64,000 nucleotides of DNA, from contig CAIZNI010000011.1 in NCBI GenBank assembly GCA_903934295.1, positions 1 to 64,000 on the forward strand, given 5' to 3'. The DNA comes from an uncultured beta proteobacterium (GTDB lineage Bacteria > Pseudomonadota > Gammaproteobacteria > Burkholderiales > Burkholderiaceae_E). The notes under the pieces are model-generated. The model was not told where the DNA came from. It was given only the letters and a program-made list of their open reading frames with translations, and made no database searches. A program made the translations under genes and the position numbers. This document shows, piece by piece, positions 54,519 through 63,532 of this stretch; the stretch's first letter is position 1; every line of letters begins with the position of its first letter.

Positions 54519-55763
54519 TCAGGCCACGACCGACGCGGCGCGCAGGGCGGCGATGCGTTCCGGGGTGTAACCGAGGAAGTCGGCCAGCACTGACCCGGTG
54601 TGTTCGCCGATGGCATAAGGAGGCGGGCCGGCGGGTCGCAGCGCATGCCCATCGAGGTGAAAGGGCGGTGCGGTGACCCGCACATCGTCGCGCGTCGGGT
54701 GAGGCAGCGTGGGGAAGGCCTGACGTGCGGCCATGTGCGGATGCGCCACCAATTCCTCGGGGGTGAGCATCGGCACGCTGGGCACGCGCGCGCCGGCCAG
54801 CGTCTCCACCGCCTTGTCGACGCTTTCGAAGCGCGCGAGCCACTCGCCCAGGATCTCCTTGAGCGCCAGCCAGTTGGTGCGGCGTCCGCCCGGCGTGTCG
54901 AAGCGCTCGTCGGTGAGCAGTTCCGGACGTCCCAGCAGGGCCACCAGGCGCGTCCACATGTGGGGGGCGCCGCCAGACTGCATGGCGACATGCCGATCGC
55001 CGATCGGGTGCACCACCATGCCCACGCGCGGCTGGCGTTCGATGGCGCCGCCATTGAGCAGCGCCGGGAAGTTGATGTCGTCGGCGCAGACCAGGCATTC
55101 GAGCATCGAGACGTCGAGATAGGCGCCGCGACCGGTGCGCAGGCGACGCACCAGTGCAGCAGATATCGCCCCGAAGGCATGTGCGCCGGCCAGCACATCG
55201 GCGGCCTGCAGGTTCGAGGCGCGCGGCGCGGCGATGCCGCCCCGTTCCAGATCCATCATTCCGGAGAAGGCGTTGATCAGGTGCGCGTAGGCCTGCATCG
55301 AGCTCAGCGGGCCGGTCTGGCCGAAGCCGGAGATCGAGCAGCACACCAGTTCCGGGCGCATCGCCCGCAGGCGCGCGGCATCCAGTTCGTACTTGGCCAT
55401 CACCCCGGGCGAGAAGTTCTCGACCACCACATCGGCGCGTCGGACCATGTCCAGGGCCACCTCGCGGCCCTGCGGCTGGGCCAGGTCGATCGCGATGCTC
55501 TGCTTGCCGGCGTTCATTCGCGCGAAGTACGCGCTCTGGTCGGTGCGCTCAGGGTCGAGTTGCAGGCCGGCATAACGGACCTCGTCGCCTTCGCCCGGAC
55601 GCTCGATCTTGATCACGCGTGCGCCCAGGTCGGCGAGCAGGCGGGTGCAGTAGGGACCGGCCAGCACGCGGGTGAAGTCGACCACGGTGATTCCCGCCAG
55701 CAGCGGCTCCTCGGCGGAATCGGCGGCGGGCCTGTTGGCGGACGGATCGGCGGGCAGATTCAT
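54519..55763 (-). CDS. CaiB/BaiF family CoA transferase (second)
   Basis: 414 residues from ATG 55763, with a 20-residue leader rich in Ala and Pro before LLAGITVVDFTRVLAGPYCT. Family III features are RLLADLGARVIKIERPGEGD, ADVVVENFSPGVMAKYELD and ASNLQAADVLAGAHAFGAIS, in which the Asp is the expected catalytic residue. Neighbours suggest acyl-CoA metabolism with the acyl-CoA dehydrogenases further right. Substrate unknown. Confidence 0.84.
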   Translation of the reverse strand: MNLPADPSANRPAADSAEEPLLAGITVVDFTRVLAGPYCTRLLADLGARVIKIERPGEGDEVRYAGLQLDPERTDQSAYFARMNAGKQSIAIDLAQPQGREVALDMVRRADVVVENFSPGVMAKYELDAARLRAMRPELVCCSISGFGQTGPLSSMQAYAHLINAFSGMMDLERGGIAAPRASNLQAADVLAGAHAFGAISAALVRRLRTGRGAYLDVSMLECLVCADDINFPALLNGGAIERQPRVGMVVHPIGDRHVAMQSGGAPHMWTRLVALLGRPELLTDERFDTPGGRRTNWLALKEILGEWLARFESVDKAVETLAGARVPSVPMLTPEELVAHPHMAARQAFPTLPHPTRDDVRVTAPPFHLDGHALRPAGPPPYAIGEHTGSVLADFLGYTPERIAALRAASVVA

Positions 55764-56013
55764 GGGTTCGCTCTCGGTGGGTCGGCCCCGCAGGGCATTG
55801 ATTTCGAGGCTAGCACAGGGCCGCCGGCGTCCGCAGCCCGGCGGTGTCGATCGGCACGCCGGCGACCCGCCGGAACCGGCACGCGGGTCGCGACAGGGTC
55901 CGGATTTCGGGGCGCCCGGGGTCGCGGCGGGGGCCGCCGATGGCGTGTCAGAATCGTGATTGCTGCGTCGGTGTGGGTGCCGTGCGCCGAACGTGTTTCC
56001 CGAGAGGTTGTCG

Positions 56014-56760
56014 ATGTCCTTATCCCCGAGTCCGGACTGGCGGATCGAGTCGCTGGGCGACCGGTGCCTGATGGTCGAGTTCGGCCAGCGGGTCGACCCG
56101 CAGATCAACCAGGCCGTTCACGCGCTGGCCAACCATCTGCTCGAGCATCCGATCGCGGGCGTCACCGACGTGGTTCCAGCCTTCACCACCGTTGCGGTGC
56201 ACTATCGGCCCGAGGCCATCGTCGCTGATGCGGCTGCCGGCGCCGATGAGCCGCGCTTGCCCCATCAGCGTCTGCGCGCCACCCTCGAGTCGCTGCTGGC
56301 GGCCGGCTATGCGAGCGCCCAGCGGGCGCCGCGCGAGGTCCGGATCCCGGTCTGCTATGGCGGCGAGTTCGGTCCCGATCTGGACGAGGTCGCGGCGACC
56401 TGCGGGATGAGCGCCGACGAGGTCATCGCCCGCCATGCCGCCTCACCTCATGTGGTTTACATGCTCGGTTTCGCCCCCGGATTTCCCTACATGGGCGGGC
56501 TCGATCCGGCCCTGGCGATGCCGCGGCGCTCGACGCCCCGGGTGCGCATCCCGGCCGGCACGGTGGCCATCGCCCGCGAACAGAGCGCCGTCTACACGCT
56601 CGAGACCCCGGGCGGCTGGAACCTGATCGGCTGCACTCCGCTGGCGCTGTTCACCCCGCGCGCCGATCCGCCCACACTGCTGCATCCGGGCGACCGGATC
56701 CGGTTCGAACCGATCTCGCGGGAACAGTTCGAGGCCGCCCGCCGGCAGGTGGCGCCATGA
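56014..56760 (+). CDS. pxpB: 5-oxoprolinase subunit B (PxpB / KipI family)
   Basis: 248 residues from ATG 56014, with GAGAGG upstream. It contains WRIESLGDRCLMVEFGQRVD, VVPAFTTVAVHY, VVYMLGFAPGFPYMGGLD and GTVAIAREQSAVYTLETPGG. This is the KipI/allophanate-hydrolase subunit 1 family, now known as PxpB. It overlaps pxpC by ATGA. With PxpA and PxpC it forms the ATP-dependent enzyme that opens 5-oxoproline to glutamate. Confidence 0.88.
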   Translation: MSLSPSPDWRIESLGDRCLMVEFGQRVDPQINQAVHALANHLLEHPIAGVTDVVPAFTTVAVHYRPEAIVADAAAGADEPRLPHQRLRATLESLLAAGYASAQRAPREVRIPVCYGGEFGPDLDEVAATCGMSADEVIARHAASPHVVYMLGFAPGFPYMGGLDPALAMPRRSTPRVRIPAGTVAIAREQSAVYTLETPGGWNLIGCTPLALFTPRADPPTLLHPGDRIRFEPISREQFEAARRQVAP

Positions 56761-57725
56761 GCATCGAAGTCCTCAAGCCCGGACCGCTGAGCGCGCTGCA
56801 GGACCTCGCGCGCGTGGGTTCGCAGCGGTTCGGCGTCATCACCAGCGGGGTGATGGATGAGTGGTCGCACCGCATCGCCAATCGGCTGGTGGGCAATCCC
56901 GCAGACCCGGCGACGCTCGAGATCACCCTGATGGGGCCGAGCCTGCTGTTCCACGAGCCGGCGCTGATCGCGATCACCGGCGCGGACCTGTCGCCGCGGG
57001 TCGGCGAGCAGGCGGTGCCGATGGAGCGGCCGGTGCTGCTGGCAGCCGGCAGCCGGCTCGACTTCGGCCGGCGCGCCTTTGGCTGTCGTGCCTACCTGGC
57101 GGTGCACGGCGGCTTCGACGTGCCGCTCGTCATGGGCAGTCGCAGCACCTACCTGCGCGCCGGTTTCGGCGGGTTCGAGGGGCGGGCGCTGCGCAAGGGC
57201 GACCGTCTGACGGTGGGGGCGGGCGAGCCCGCCGCGGTGTTCGCGGCCCTGGCGGACGCGAGGATCGACGTGCCGCCGCACCCGGGGCGCGTCGACCGCG
57301 CGATCCGGATCATTGCCGGCCAGCAGTGGGCGCGCTTCACCGACGAGGCACAGGCCCTGTTTCTGGGCAGCGTCTTTCGGGTCAACCTGAACTCGGACCG
57401 GATGGGCTATCGGCTCGAGGGCCCCGGACTCGCGCTGCGGGCGCCGCTGGAGATGATCTCCGAGGCGGTCGCCTTCGGCTCGGTCCAGGTGCCGCCCGAC
57501 GGCCAGCCGATCGTGCTGATGGCCGATCGCCAGACCACCGGCGGTTATCCGAAGATCGCCAGCGTGGCCAGCGTCGACCTGCCGCTGCTGGCCCAGAGGG
57601 TGCCGGGTCAGGAACTGCGATTCGAGCGCATCGACCTGGACGAGGCCCAGCGCCTTTACCTGGCCCGCGAACGTGACTTCGGGCGCCTGAGCGCCCTGAT
57701 CGACTCCCTGAAAGGACCACGCTGA
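56757..57725 (+). CDS. pxpC: 5-oxoprolinase subunit C (PxpC / KipA family)
   Basis: 322 residues. MSIEVLKPGPLSALQDLARV, RFGVITSGVMDEWSHRIANR, YLAVHGGFDVPLVMGSRSTY and LNSDRMGYRLEGP are conserved in the KipA/biotin-dependent carboxyltransferase-like (PxpC) family. It overlaps pxpB (ATGA) and pxpA (TGATG), so the three subunits are translated as a set. Confidence 0.88.
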   Translation: MSIEVLKPGPLSALQDLARVGSQRFGVITSGVMDEWSHRIANRLVGNPADPATLEITLMGPSLLFHEPALIAITGADLSPRVGEQAVPMERPVLLAAGSRLDFGRRAFGCRAYLAVHGGFDVPLVMGSRSTYLRAGFGGFEGRALRKGDRLTVGAGEPAAVFAALADARIDVPPHPGRVDRAIRIIAGQQWARFTDEAQALFLGSVFRVNLNSDRMGYRLEGPGLALRAPLEMISEAVAFGSVQVPPDGQPIVLMADRQTTGGYPKIASVASVDLPLLAQRVPGQELRFERIDLDEAQRLYLARERDFGRLSALIDSLKGPR

Positions 57726-58486
57726 TGCTGCGCATCGACCTGAACTGCGACATGGGCGAGAGTTTCGGCGCCTACGAGATGGGCAACGACGAAGCCGTGC
57801 TGGCACACGTCAGTTCGGCCAACATCGCCTGCGGATTCCACGCCGGCGACCCGCGCACCATGCACCACACCGTGCGGATGGCGCTGGCGCGCGGGGTGGC
57901 GATCGGTGCCCACCCCGGGCTGCCCGACCTGCAGGGCTTCGGACGCCGGCCGATGGCGCTGTCGCGCGACGAGGCCTATGACACGGTGCTCTACCAGATC
58001 GGCGCGCTGGCGGGCTTCGCGCAGGCGCAGGGCGCCCGCCTTACCTATGTGAAAGCACACGGCGCGCTCTACAACACCGCGGCCCGCGATGCCGGGCTGT
58101 CGCAGGCGATCGTGGCGGCGGTGCGCGATTACGACCCGGGCATGGCTTTCTACGGACTGGCGGGCAGCGAGCTGATCCGCGCCGCGCAGGAGGCCGGCCT
58201 GCGCACGGTGAGCGAGGTGTTCGCCGACCGCACCTATCAGGCCGACGGGTCGCTCACGCCGCGCTCGCGGCCCGGCGCGATGATCGAGGATGTCGAGGTG
58301 TCGGTGGCGCAGGTGCGCCGGATGATCTTCGAGGGACTGGTGCGCTCGGTCGACGGTCGCGAGGTGCCGGTGAGCGCGGACACGCTGTGCATCCATGGCG
58401 ATCAGCCGGGCGCGCTGGCCTTCGTGCAACGGCTGCGTCGCGAGATGGCGGATTGGGGTGTCGAGGTGAAGGCGATCGGCGCCTGA
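57725..58486 (+). CDS. pxpA: 5-oxoprolinase subunit A (PxpA / LamB-YcsF family)
   Basis: 253 residues. MLRIDLNCDMGESFGAYEMG is the LamB/YcsF hallmark. IACGFHAGDPRTMHHTVRMA, GAHPGLPDLQGFGRRPM, VKAHGALYN and TLCIHGDQPGALAFVQRLR follow. It is the last gene of pxpBCA. The set recycles pyroglutamate from glutathione breakdown or spontaneous cyclisation of glutamine. Confidence 0.9.
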   Translation: MLRIDLNCDMGESFGAYEMGNDEAVLAHVSSANIACGFHAGDPRTMHHTVRMALARGVAIGAHPGLPDLQGFGRRPMALSRDEAYDTVLYQIGALAGFAQAQGARLTYVKAHGALYNTAARDAGLSQAIVAAVRDYDPGMAFYGLAGSELIRAAQEAGLRTVSEVFADRTYQADGSLTPRSRPGAMIEDVEVSVAQVRRMIFEGLVRSVDGREVPVSADTLCIHGDQPGALAFVQRLRREMADWGVEVKAIGA

Positions 58487-58567
58487 ACCCGGGCCGCCCG
58501 GACGGGCGGTGACCGGACCGGGCCGGGCGCCGCGCAAGCCACGACCGAAGCTGCCCGGGCGCCAGGC

Positions 58568-59755
58568 TCAGCCCGGCAGGTCCAGCACCTGACGCGCCAG
58601 GATGTTGCGCTGGATCTCGCTGCTGCCGCCGTAGATGGTCGGCACCCGCGCCTTGTAGAAGGTGGCAAGCGGGTTCAGGCTCTCCTGGCCGAAGTCGACA
58701 TCGCCCGCCAGCGCACCGAACGGCCCGGCGGTCTCGACGATCAGATCGGCGATCCGCTGGAAGGTCTCCGAGGCCCAGATCTTGAGCATCGACACATCGG
58801 GGCCGAGGTTCTCGCCGCGCGCCACCGTGGCGGCGTACTGCCCGTAGCTGTCGGCCAGGTGCGCCACATCGAGTTCCAGCCCGACGAGCTTGTCGCGAAA
58901 CACCGGATCGTCGATCACGCCGCGCGCCCGCGCCAGCGAGCGCAGCACCAGCAGCCCGTATTCCGGCATCTTCGGGCTGCCCAGGAAGATGCGCTCGAAT
59001 CCGAGCAGCGACTTGGCCACCGTCCAGCCCCGGTTCAGCTCGCCCACCAGGTTGGTGTGGTGGGTGCGCACGCCGTCCAGGAAGACCTCGCAGAACTCCT
59101 CGGTGCCGGCGATGTCCCGGATCGGACGCACCCGCACGCCGGGCGAATGGATGTCCAGCAGCATGAAGCTGATGCCTTCCTGTTTCTTGGCATCGGGATC
59201 GGTGCGGACCAGGGCGAACATGTGGGTCGCGTCGTGGGCCAGGGTGGTCCAGATCTTCTGGCCGGTGATGACGAAATCGTCGCCGTCGCGAACCGCGCGG
59301 GTGCTCAGGCTCGCGAGATCGGAGCCGGCATTGGGCTCGGAGTAGCCCTGGCACCAGATGTGCTCGCACGACAGGATCGGCGGCAGGAAACGCTCGCGCT
59401 GGGCCTCGGTGCCGAACTTCATCAGCACCGGACCGACCATCTGGACGCCGTGGTCCTGGAAGCGGGCGATGCCGCAGCGCTCCTGCTCCTCGAAGAAGAT
59501 CAGCAGCTTCGATGGCGCGAGCCCCATGCCGCCGAACGCCACCGGCCAGGCCGGCGCGATCCAGCCCTTGGCCGACATGCGCAAGTACCAGTCGTGGTTC
59601 TCGGACCAGCGCAGGCGGCGCGGCGCGAATCGCTGGGCGACCGGGTAGTGGGTTTCGAAGTCGTCGCGGATCAGGGCGCGGAAGGCGTCGTCGGACAGGG
59701 CGTTCCAGTCCTGGGCCTGCGGCACGCCGTACTGGGGGGTGGTCGATGCGTTCAT
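58568..59755 (-). CDS. Acyl-CoA dehydrogenase 2
   Basis: 395 residues with an N-terminal helical domain and the central FAD/substrate segments WCQGYSEPNAGSDLASLSTR, VITGQKIWTTLAHDATHMFA and VFLDGVRTHHTNLVGELNRG. The C-terminal helices end in IYGGSSEIQRNILARQVLD, the usual GGSSEIQ FAD-binding motif. It is encoded directly after a second, more divergent acyl-CoA dehydrogenase (TGATG overlap). Such pairs act as heteromeric enzymes in steroid and branched-chain acyl oxidation, so a similar complex is likely. Substrate unknown. Confidence 0.87.
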   Translation of the reverse strand: MNASTTPQYGVPQAQDWNALSDDAFRALIRDDFETHYPVAQRFAPRRLRWSENHDWYLRMSAKGWIAPAWPVAFGGMGLAPSKLLIFFEEQERCGIARFQDHGVQMVGPVLMKFGTEAQRERFLPPILSCEHIWCQGYSEPNAGSDLASLSTRAVRDGDDFVITGQKIWTTLAHDATHMFALVRTDPDAKKQEGISFMLLDIHSPGVRVRPIRDIAGTEEFCEVFLDGVRTHHTNLVGELNRGWTVAKSLLGFERIFLGSPKMPEYGLLVLRSLARARGVIDDPVFRDKLVGLELDVAHLADSYGQYAATVARGENLGPDVSMLKIWASETFQRIADLIVETAGPFGALAGDVDFGQESLNPLATFYKARVPTIYGGSSEIQRNILARQVLDLPG

Positions 59756-60882
59756 CAGGTCGCGCTCGCTGCGGACAGGTGTGCCAGGGCGCCGTAGCGC
59801 CGACGGTGTTCGGCGGCGTTGCCCAGCCAGGCCGACAGGTTCAGGGCCCGGTTCAGGTACAGGCCCAGGTCGTATTCATCGGTGAAACCGATCGCGCCAT
59901 GCAGTTGAACGGCCTGGGTGCACAGCATGAGCGCGGCGTGCGAGGCGCGCGACTTGGCACTGCTGGCGGCCTGCTGGCGCGCCGCGGCGGTGCTGGTGGG
60001 CGAGTCGAGCGTGCGCACCGCGGCATCGACCGCCGCGCGGGCCAACTGGCGCTGGATCCAGATGTCGACCGCACGGTGCTGCAGGGCCTGGAAGCTGCCG
60101 ATCGGCTTGCCGAACTGGCGGCGGGTGCGCAGGTAGTCCAGCGTCATTTCCAGCGCGCGGTCCATCAGGCCGACGAGCTCGGCGCTGGCAGCGACCGTCC
60201 CGCGGTCGAGCATGTCGCGCAGCAGCGGTCCGGCCAGCGGCGCGCCGGCCAGGCAGTGGGACGCCGGCAGGCGCAGCGCCGAGAGATGCAGTCGTGCCTG
60301 GCTGCTGCCGTCGGCGCAGGGCTCGGTGTCGATGACCAGACCCGGCTGGTCGCGGGGCACCCAGTAGAGCGCGAGTCCCCCCGGGGCGCGGGCGGCGACC
60401 AGAAAGCCGTCGGCGCTGGCGGGCAGGACGAAGCGGCAACTGCCGGAGAGCACCGCGTGGTCGCCGTCTTGCTGCGCCACCACCGCGGTCTGTTCGGGGT
60501 CGAGGCTGCCCTGGTCGTTTTGCCACGCCGGCGCGGCGACGCATTCGCCGGTCAGCACCTCGGCGAGCACCGCTGCGCCACAGGAGCCGGTATCGGCCTG
60601 CGCCAGGCACCACGGCGCCATCACCGCGGCGGCCACATAGGGTTCGGGAAAACCGGCGTGCCCCAGGCGGGTGGCAACGGTCGTCGCGGCCGCCAGGTTC
60701 AGGCCGAGTCCGCCCGCGGCCTCGGGCACACCGATCGACAGCCAGCCAAGTTCGGCCATCTGGCGCCACACCGTCCGATCGAAGCCCTCGGCGCTGCCGC
60801 GCAGTGCGCGCACGCGTCGCGGATCGGGTCTGGCGAACGCGGCAGCCGCGTCAGCCAGCATGGAAATCATCTCATCGCTCAT
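59755..60882 (-). CDS. Acyl-CoA dehydrogenase 1 (divergent subunit)
   Basis: 375 residues from ATG 60882 (MSDEMISMLADAAAAFARPD). GWLSIGVPEAAGGLGLNLAA and TLDYLRTRRQFGKPIGSFQA show the acyl-CoA dehydrogenase fold, with AVQLHGAIGFTDEYDLGLYL near the end. The middle domain is shorter and less conserved than in its partner. The partner gene starts inside its stop codon (TGATG), pointing to a two-subunit enzyme. Confidence 0.84.
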   Translation of the reverse strand: MSDEMISMLADAAAAFARPDPRRVRALRGSAEGFDRTVWRQMAELGWLSIGVPEAAGGLGLNLAAATTVATRLGHAGFPEPYVAAAVMAPWCLAQADTGSCGAAVLAEVLTGECVAAPAWQNDQGSLDPEQTAVVAQQDGDHAVLSGSCRFVLPASADGFLVAARAPGGLALYWVPRDQPGLVIDTEPCADGSSQARLHLSALRLPASHCLAGAPLAGPLLRDMLDRGTVAASAELVGLMDRALEMTLDYLRTRRQFGKPIGSFQALQHRAVDIWIQRQLARAAVDAAVRTLDSPTSTAAARQQAASSAKSRASHAALMLCTQAVQLHGAIGFTDEYDLGLYLNRALNLSAWLGNAAEHRRRYGALAHLSAASAT

Positions 60883-60904
60883 GGATTGTGTCGGTGCAGA
60901 TCGT

Positions 60905-61777
60905 TCAAAGCATTCGCGTGCCGGCGGCACGGGGGTCGCGCAGGCGGTATTGCCCGGACTCGACCTGATGGAAGAAACGCTCGCAGGCCGCGTTGAACAG
61001 GTCCGGCTCCTCGAGGTTGCAGGCGTGACCGGTCTGCGGCAGGAACACCAGCCCGGCCGACGGCATGCCCCGCTTGAGCATCAGCGACGCATCCAGGCAG
61101 GGCTCGTCCTCGTCGCCGCTGATGATCAGCGCCGGCACGGTGCAGGCCGCCATCTCGTTGGCGAAGTCGGCCAGCGAGGGGCGCAGCGCCTGGTAGCCCT
61201 TAAGGGTGTTCGCCGACCCCAGCGCACTGTGCTCGCTCAGGTGGGCAACGAACTCGGCGAAGGCCCGCGGGCTCTTGTTCAACAGTTGCACCCGGGTGGC
61301 GGTGGTGGCCCGGCGCTCGGCCGAGGCCTGCCAGCCGTCGACGAGCAACTGCTCGGCGGTCGCCATCGACTCGCGCTTGAACTGCTCGCGCACCGCGGCC
61401 ATCGAACCCGAGCCGATGCCGGCCAGCGTGATCGAGAGCGCGCGTTGCGGCCATTTCATCGCGAAATAGAAGCTGGCGAATGCGCCCATCGACAGGCCGA
61501 CGATGTGGGCCTGTTCGATGCCCAGGCCGTCGAGCACCGCCAGGATGCCGGCGCGCTGGTGCTCGAACGAGTAGGCGGCGGGATCGGCCGGCACGTCCGA
61601 GGGCGGGTAGCCGCGCGCGTTGAAGGCGATGCAGCGGTAGCGCCGCGAGAAATGGCGCATCTGCGCCTCCCAGCTGCGGTACTCGCCCAGGAATTCATGC
61701 ACGAAGACGATCGGCGTGCCGCTGCCGGTCTCTTCGTAGTAAAGCCTGACGCCGTCGTCGGTGGTGACATGGGGCAT
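60905..61777 (-). CDS. Alpha/beta hydrolase
   Basis: 290 residues from ATG 61777 (MPHVTTDDGVRLYYEETGSG). Oxyanion segment FVHEFLGEYRSWEAQ; nucleophile elbow GLSMGAF with S96; acid in ISGDEDEPC; base His in LPQTGHACNLEEPD. This is close to 3-oxoadipate-enol-lactonase-type and haloperoxidase-type hydrolases. It lies 22 bases before the acyl-CoA dehydrogenase pair on the same strand, probably in one operon. Substrate unknown. Confidence 0.83.
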   Translation of the reverse strand: MPHVTTDDGVRLYYEETGSGTPIVFVHEFLGEYRSWEAQMRHFSRRYRCIAFNARGYPPSDVPADPAAYSFEHQRAGILAVLDGLGIEQAHIVGLSMGAFASFYFAMKWPQRALSITLAGIGSGSMAAVREQFKRESMATAEQLLVDGWQASAERRATTATRVQLLNKSPRAFAEFVAHLSEHSALGSANTLKGYQALRPSLADFANEMAACTVPALIISGDEDEPCLDASLMLKRGMPSAGLVFLPQTGHACNLEEPDLFNAACERFFHQVESGQYRLRDPRAAGTRML

Positions 61778-61829
61778 GCGGTGCTCCGATGAAAGAGAGG
61801 GGGCGCGCGGGGGCCCCGGTGGTCTGCGC

Positions 61830-63359
61830 TCAGTCTTGCTTCGGCGCGCCGTCGGAAGGATTGTTCGTCTTGTCTGGCCCGGTGTCGCCGGGGCCTGCCT
61901 GTGCTGGCGACGGTGCGCTCGGTCCGGTCGGCGGACCGTTCCGGTCGGGGGACGCTTGCGCCTGACGCCCGCTGGACGGACCCTGGTTCTGCGGGGGGCG
62001 GCCGTCGCGATTGGGGGGGCGGCCGTCGCGATTGGGCGGTCTGCCGTCGCGATTGGGCGGACGTCCGTCACGATTGGCAGGACTGCCCTCTCGCTGGGGT
62101 GGGCGACCCTCGCGGCTGGGGGGCCGACCTTCCCGATTCGGCGGGCGACCCTCACCCGGGGCAGGGTTGCCCTCGCGGTTCGGCGGTCTACCCTCACGGT
62201 TTGGCGGGCGACCGTCGCGGTTCGGCGGGCGACCCTCGCGGTTCGGCGGTCTACCCTCACGATTCGGCGCGCCACCCGCACGGTCGGGCGGACGACCGTC
62301 GCGACGGGGAGGGCGCGCATCGCCCTCCGACGGGCGGCCCTGGCGCGGACCGGACGGACCCGAGCGATCGGGCGGGCGTCCGCCCCGATCGCCACCGGGG
62401 CCGCGGCGGCCGGACGGGGGACCGCTGCGATCCATGGGTGGTGCGCGCCGGCTGCGCTGCTCGGCCTCGCTGCGCGCCTGGGCGAGCAGGCCCTCGAGAT
62501 CGGTGGCGGCGATGCCCTTGAGCGCGCAGAAATTGGCCGGCGACAGGGTGGTCGACTGAAAGTCGCGCAGCAGGCTCGCGCGCCGGTTCATGGCTTCTTC
62601 CTCGATCGCGCGGCGCGCTCGTTCGCTGGCCTCTTCGGCCGCACGGCGTTCCTGATCGACGGCTTCCTCCGCGGTGCGCCGCGCGTCCTGGCTGGCGCGG
62701 CGCCGGGCGATTTCCGCCGCCGCGCCGGTGCGGTGTTCCTCGGCCAGTTCCCCGGCGGGTGCGCCGTCGAGATCGAAGCGATGGCGGGCTCGCGCCATCA
62801 CCGACAGATAGGCGTTGGTCCCGGTGTAGCGCCGCAGGAACGCCGACAGCGTCTGGCGGGTGAAGACGCCGGGCGCACGCTGCTGAATGTCGGACTGGAT
62901 GCGCAGCTTCAGCGGCTTGGGCGCGCCGGCGAACAGCGCTGGAAAGCGCTCAGCCAGCAGCAGGCCGCAGGCCTTGGGCGACAGCTCTGCCGGGGCCGGG
63001 GCCGGGGCCGGGGCCGGGGCCGCGGACTCGCCAACCGACGCAGCAGCCTCAGCGTTCTCAGGCGCAGCCGCCGCCTCAGTCCCTTCACCCTCAGCCTCAG
63101 CCTCAGCCTCAGCCTCAGCCTCAGCCTCAGCCTCAGCCTCAGCCTCAGTCTCAGCCTCAGCCTCAGCCTCAGCCTCAGCCTCAGCCTCAGCCTCAGCCTC
63201 AGCCTCAGCCTCAGCCTCAGCCTCAGCCGCCTCGCCCGCGGTCACGGCGCCCGTCGCGGCTTCGCCGCTCACCGGCACCTCCGGGGCAAGCGTGGCGAGC
63301 GGCTGGGCGGGCTCTTCCCGGGGAGTCGGTTCGGACGGTGTTTCGTTGGTTTCAGGCAT
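61830..63359 (-). CDS. FinO/ProQ-domain RNA-binding protein with low-complexity tails
   Basis: 509 residues from ATG 63359. An acidic leader runs into an Ala-Glu repeat (about 44-90). The FinO/ProQ domain (about 122-215) reads LLLAERFPALFAGAPKPLKL, RIQSDIQQRAPGVFTRQTLS, AFLRRYTGTNAYLSVMARAR and HRFDLDGAPAGELAEEH. A coiled segment rich in Arg, Ala and Glu follows. The final 190 residues are dominated by heptads of RPPNR(E/D)G type. ProQ proteins are RNA chaperones binding structured RNA 3' ends. The (E,A) and (R,P,N,G) tails would be disordered, with opposite charge, and may favour condensation. Typical ProQ proteins are 120-240 residues. Confidence 0.85.
   Translation of the reverse strand: MPETNETPSEPTPREEPAQPLATLAPEVPVSGEAATGAVTAGEAAEAEAEAEAEAEAEAEAEAEAEAEAETEAEAEAEAEAEAEAEAEAEGEGTEAAAAPENAEAAASVGESAAPAPAPAPAPAELSPKACGLLLAERFPALFAGAPKPLKLRIQSDIQQRAPGVFTRQTLSAFLRRYTGTNAYLSVMARARHRFDLDGAPAGELAEEHRTGAAAEIARRRASQDARRTAEEAVDQERRAAEEASERARRAIEEEAMNRRASLLRDFQSTTLSPANFCALKGIAATDLEGLLAQARSEAEQRSRRAPPMDRSGPPSGRRGPGGDRGGRPPDRSGPSGPRQGRPSEGDARPPRRDGRPPDRAGGAPNREGRPPNREGRPPNRDGRPPNREGRPPNREGNPAPGEGRPPNREGRPPSREGRPPQREGSPANRDGRPPNRDGRPPNRDGRPPNRDGRPPQNQGPSSGRQAQASPDRNGPPTGPSAPSPAQAGPGDTGPDKTNNPSDGAPKQD
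61990..62290 (-). repeat. 21-base tandem repeat coding for RPPNR(E/D)G heptads
   Basis: Within the ProQ-family gene, about fifteen heptads occur, of which eight are exactly RPPNR followed by E or D and G. At DNA level the unit is 21 bases (ends approximate). Degenerate units (PPSREG, PPQREG, APNREG) suggest repeat expansion with later drift. Confidence 0.75.
63091..63228 (-). repeat. Hexanucleotide tandem repeat, 23 units of TCAGCC (plus-strand form)
   Basis: 138 bases are 23 consecutive hexamers, 22 identical TCAGCC and one TCAGTC at 63145-63150. They encode the Ala-Glu tract of the ProQ-family protein, with one Glu-Thr interruption. Hexamer gain or loss keeps the reading frame. Confidence 0.9.
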
Positions 63360-63532
63360 GGACCGCGTCTGGGAGCTTGGAATCGGGCACAGGATGGCAC
63401 CGATCGGCGCAGCGCTCAAATGAAAAGCGGCCGAAAAGGGGAAACAGTCCGGTCAGTCGGATGCTGTGCCCGTCGCGCCGGGCACGCGGCCACCGGGTAA
63501 TGACCGAACATCCCGGCGTGCCGCCGGCCCGT

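Noticed and set aside
62011..62559. Plus-strand frame with a repetitive Gly-Arg-Pro-Ser-Arg pattern
   Set aside because: It is the antisense image of the heptad repeat of the ProQ-family gene.
63061..63240. Repeat block as a possible CRISPR array
   Set aside because: Units are contiguous hexamers without spacers and lie inside a coding frame.
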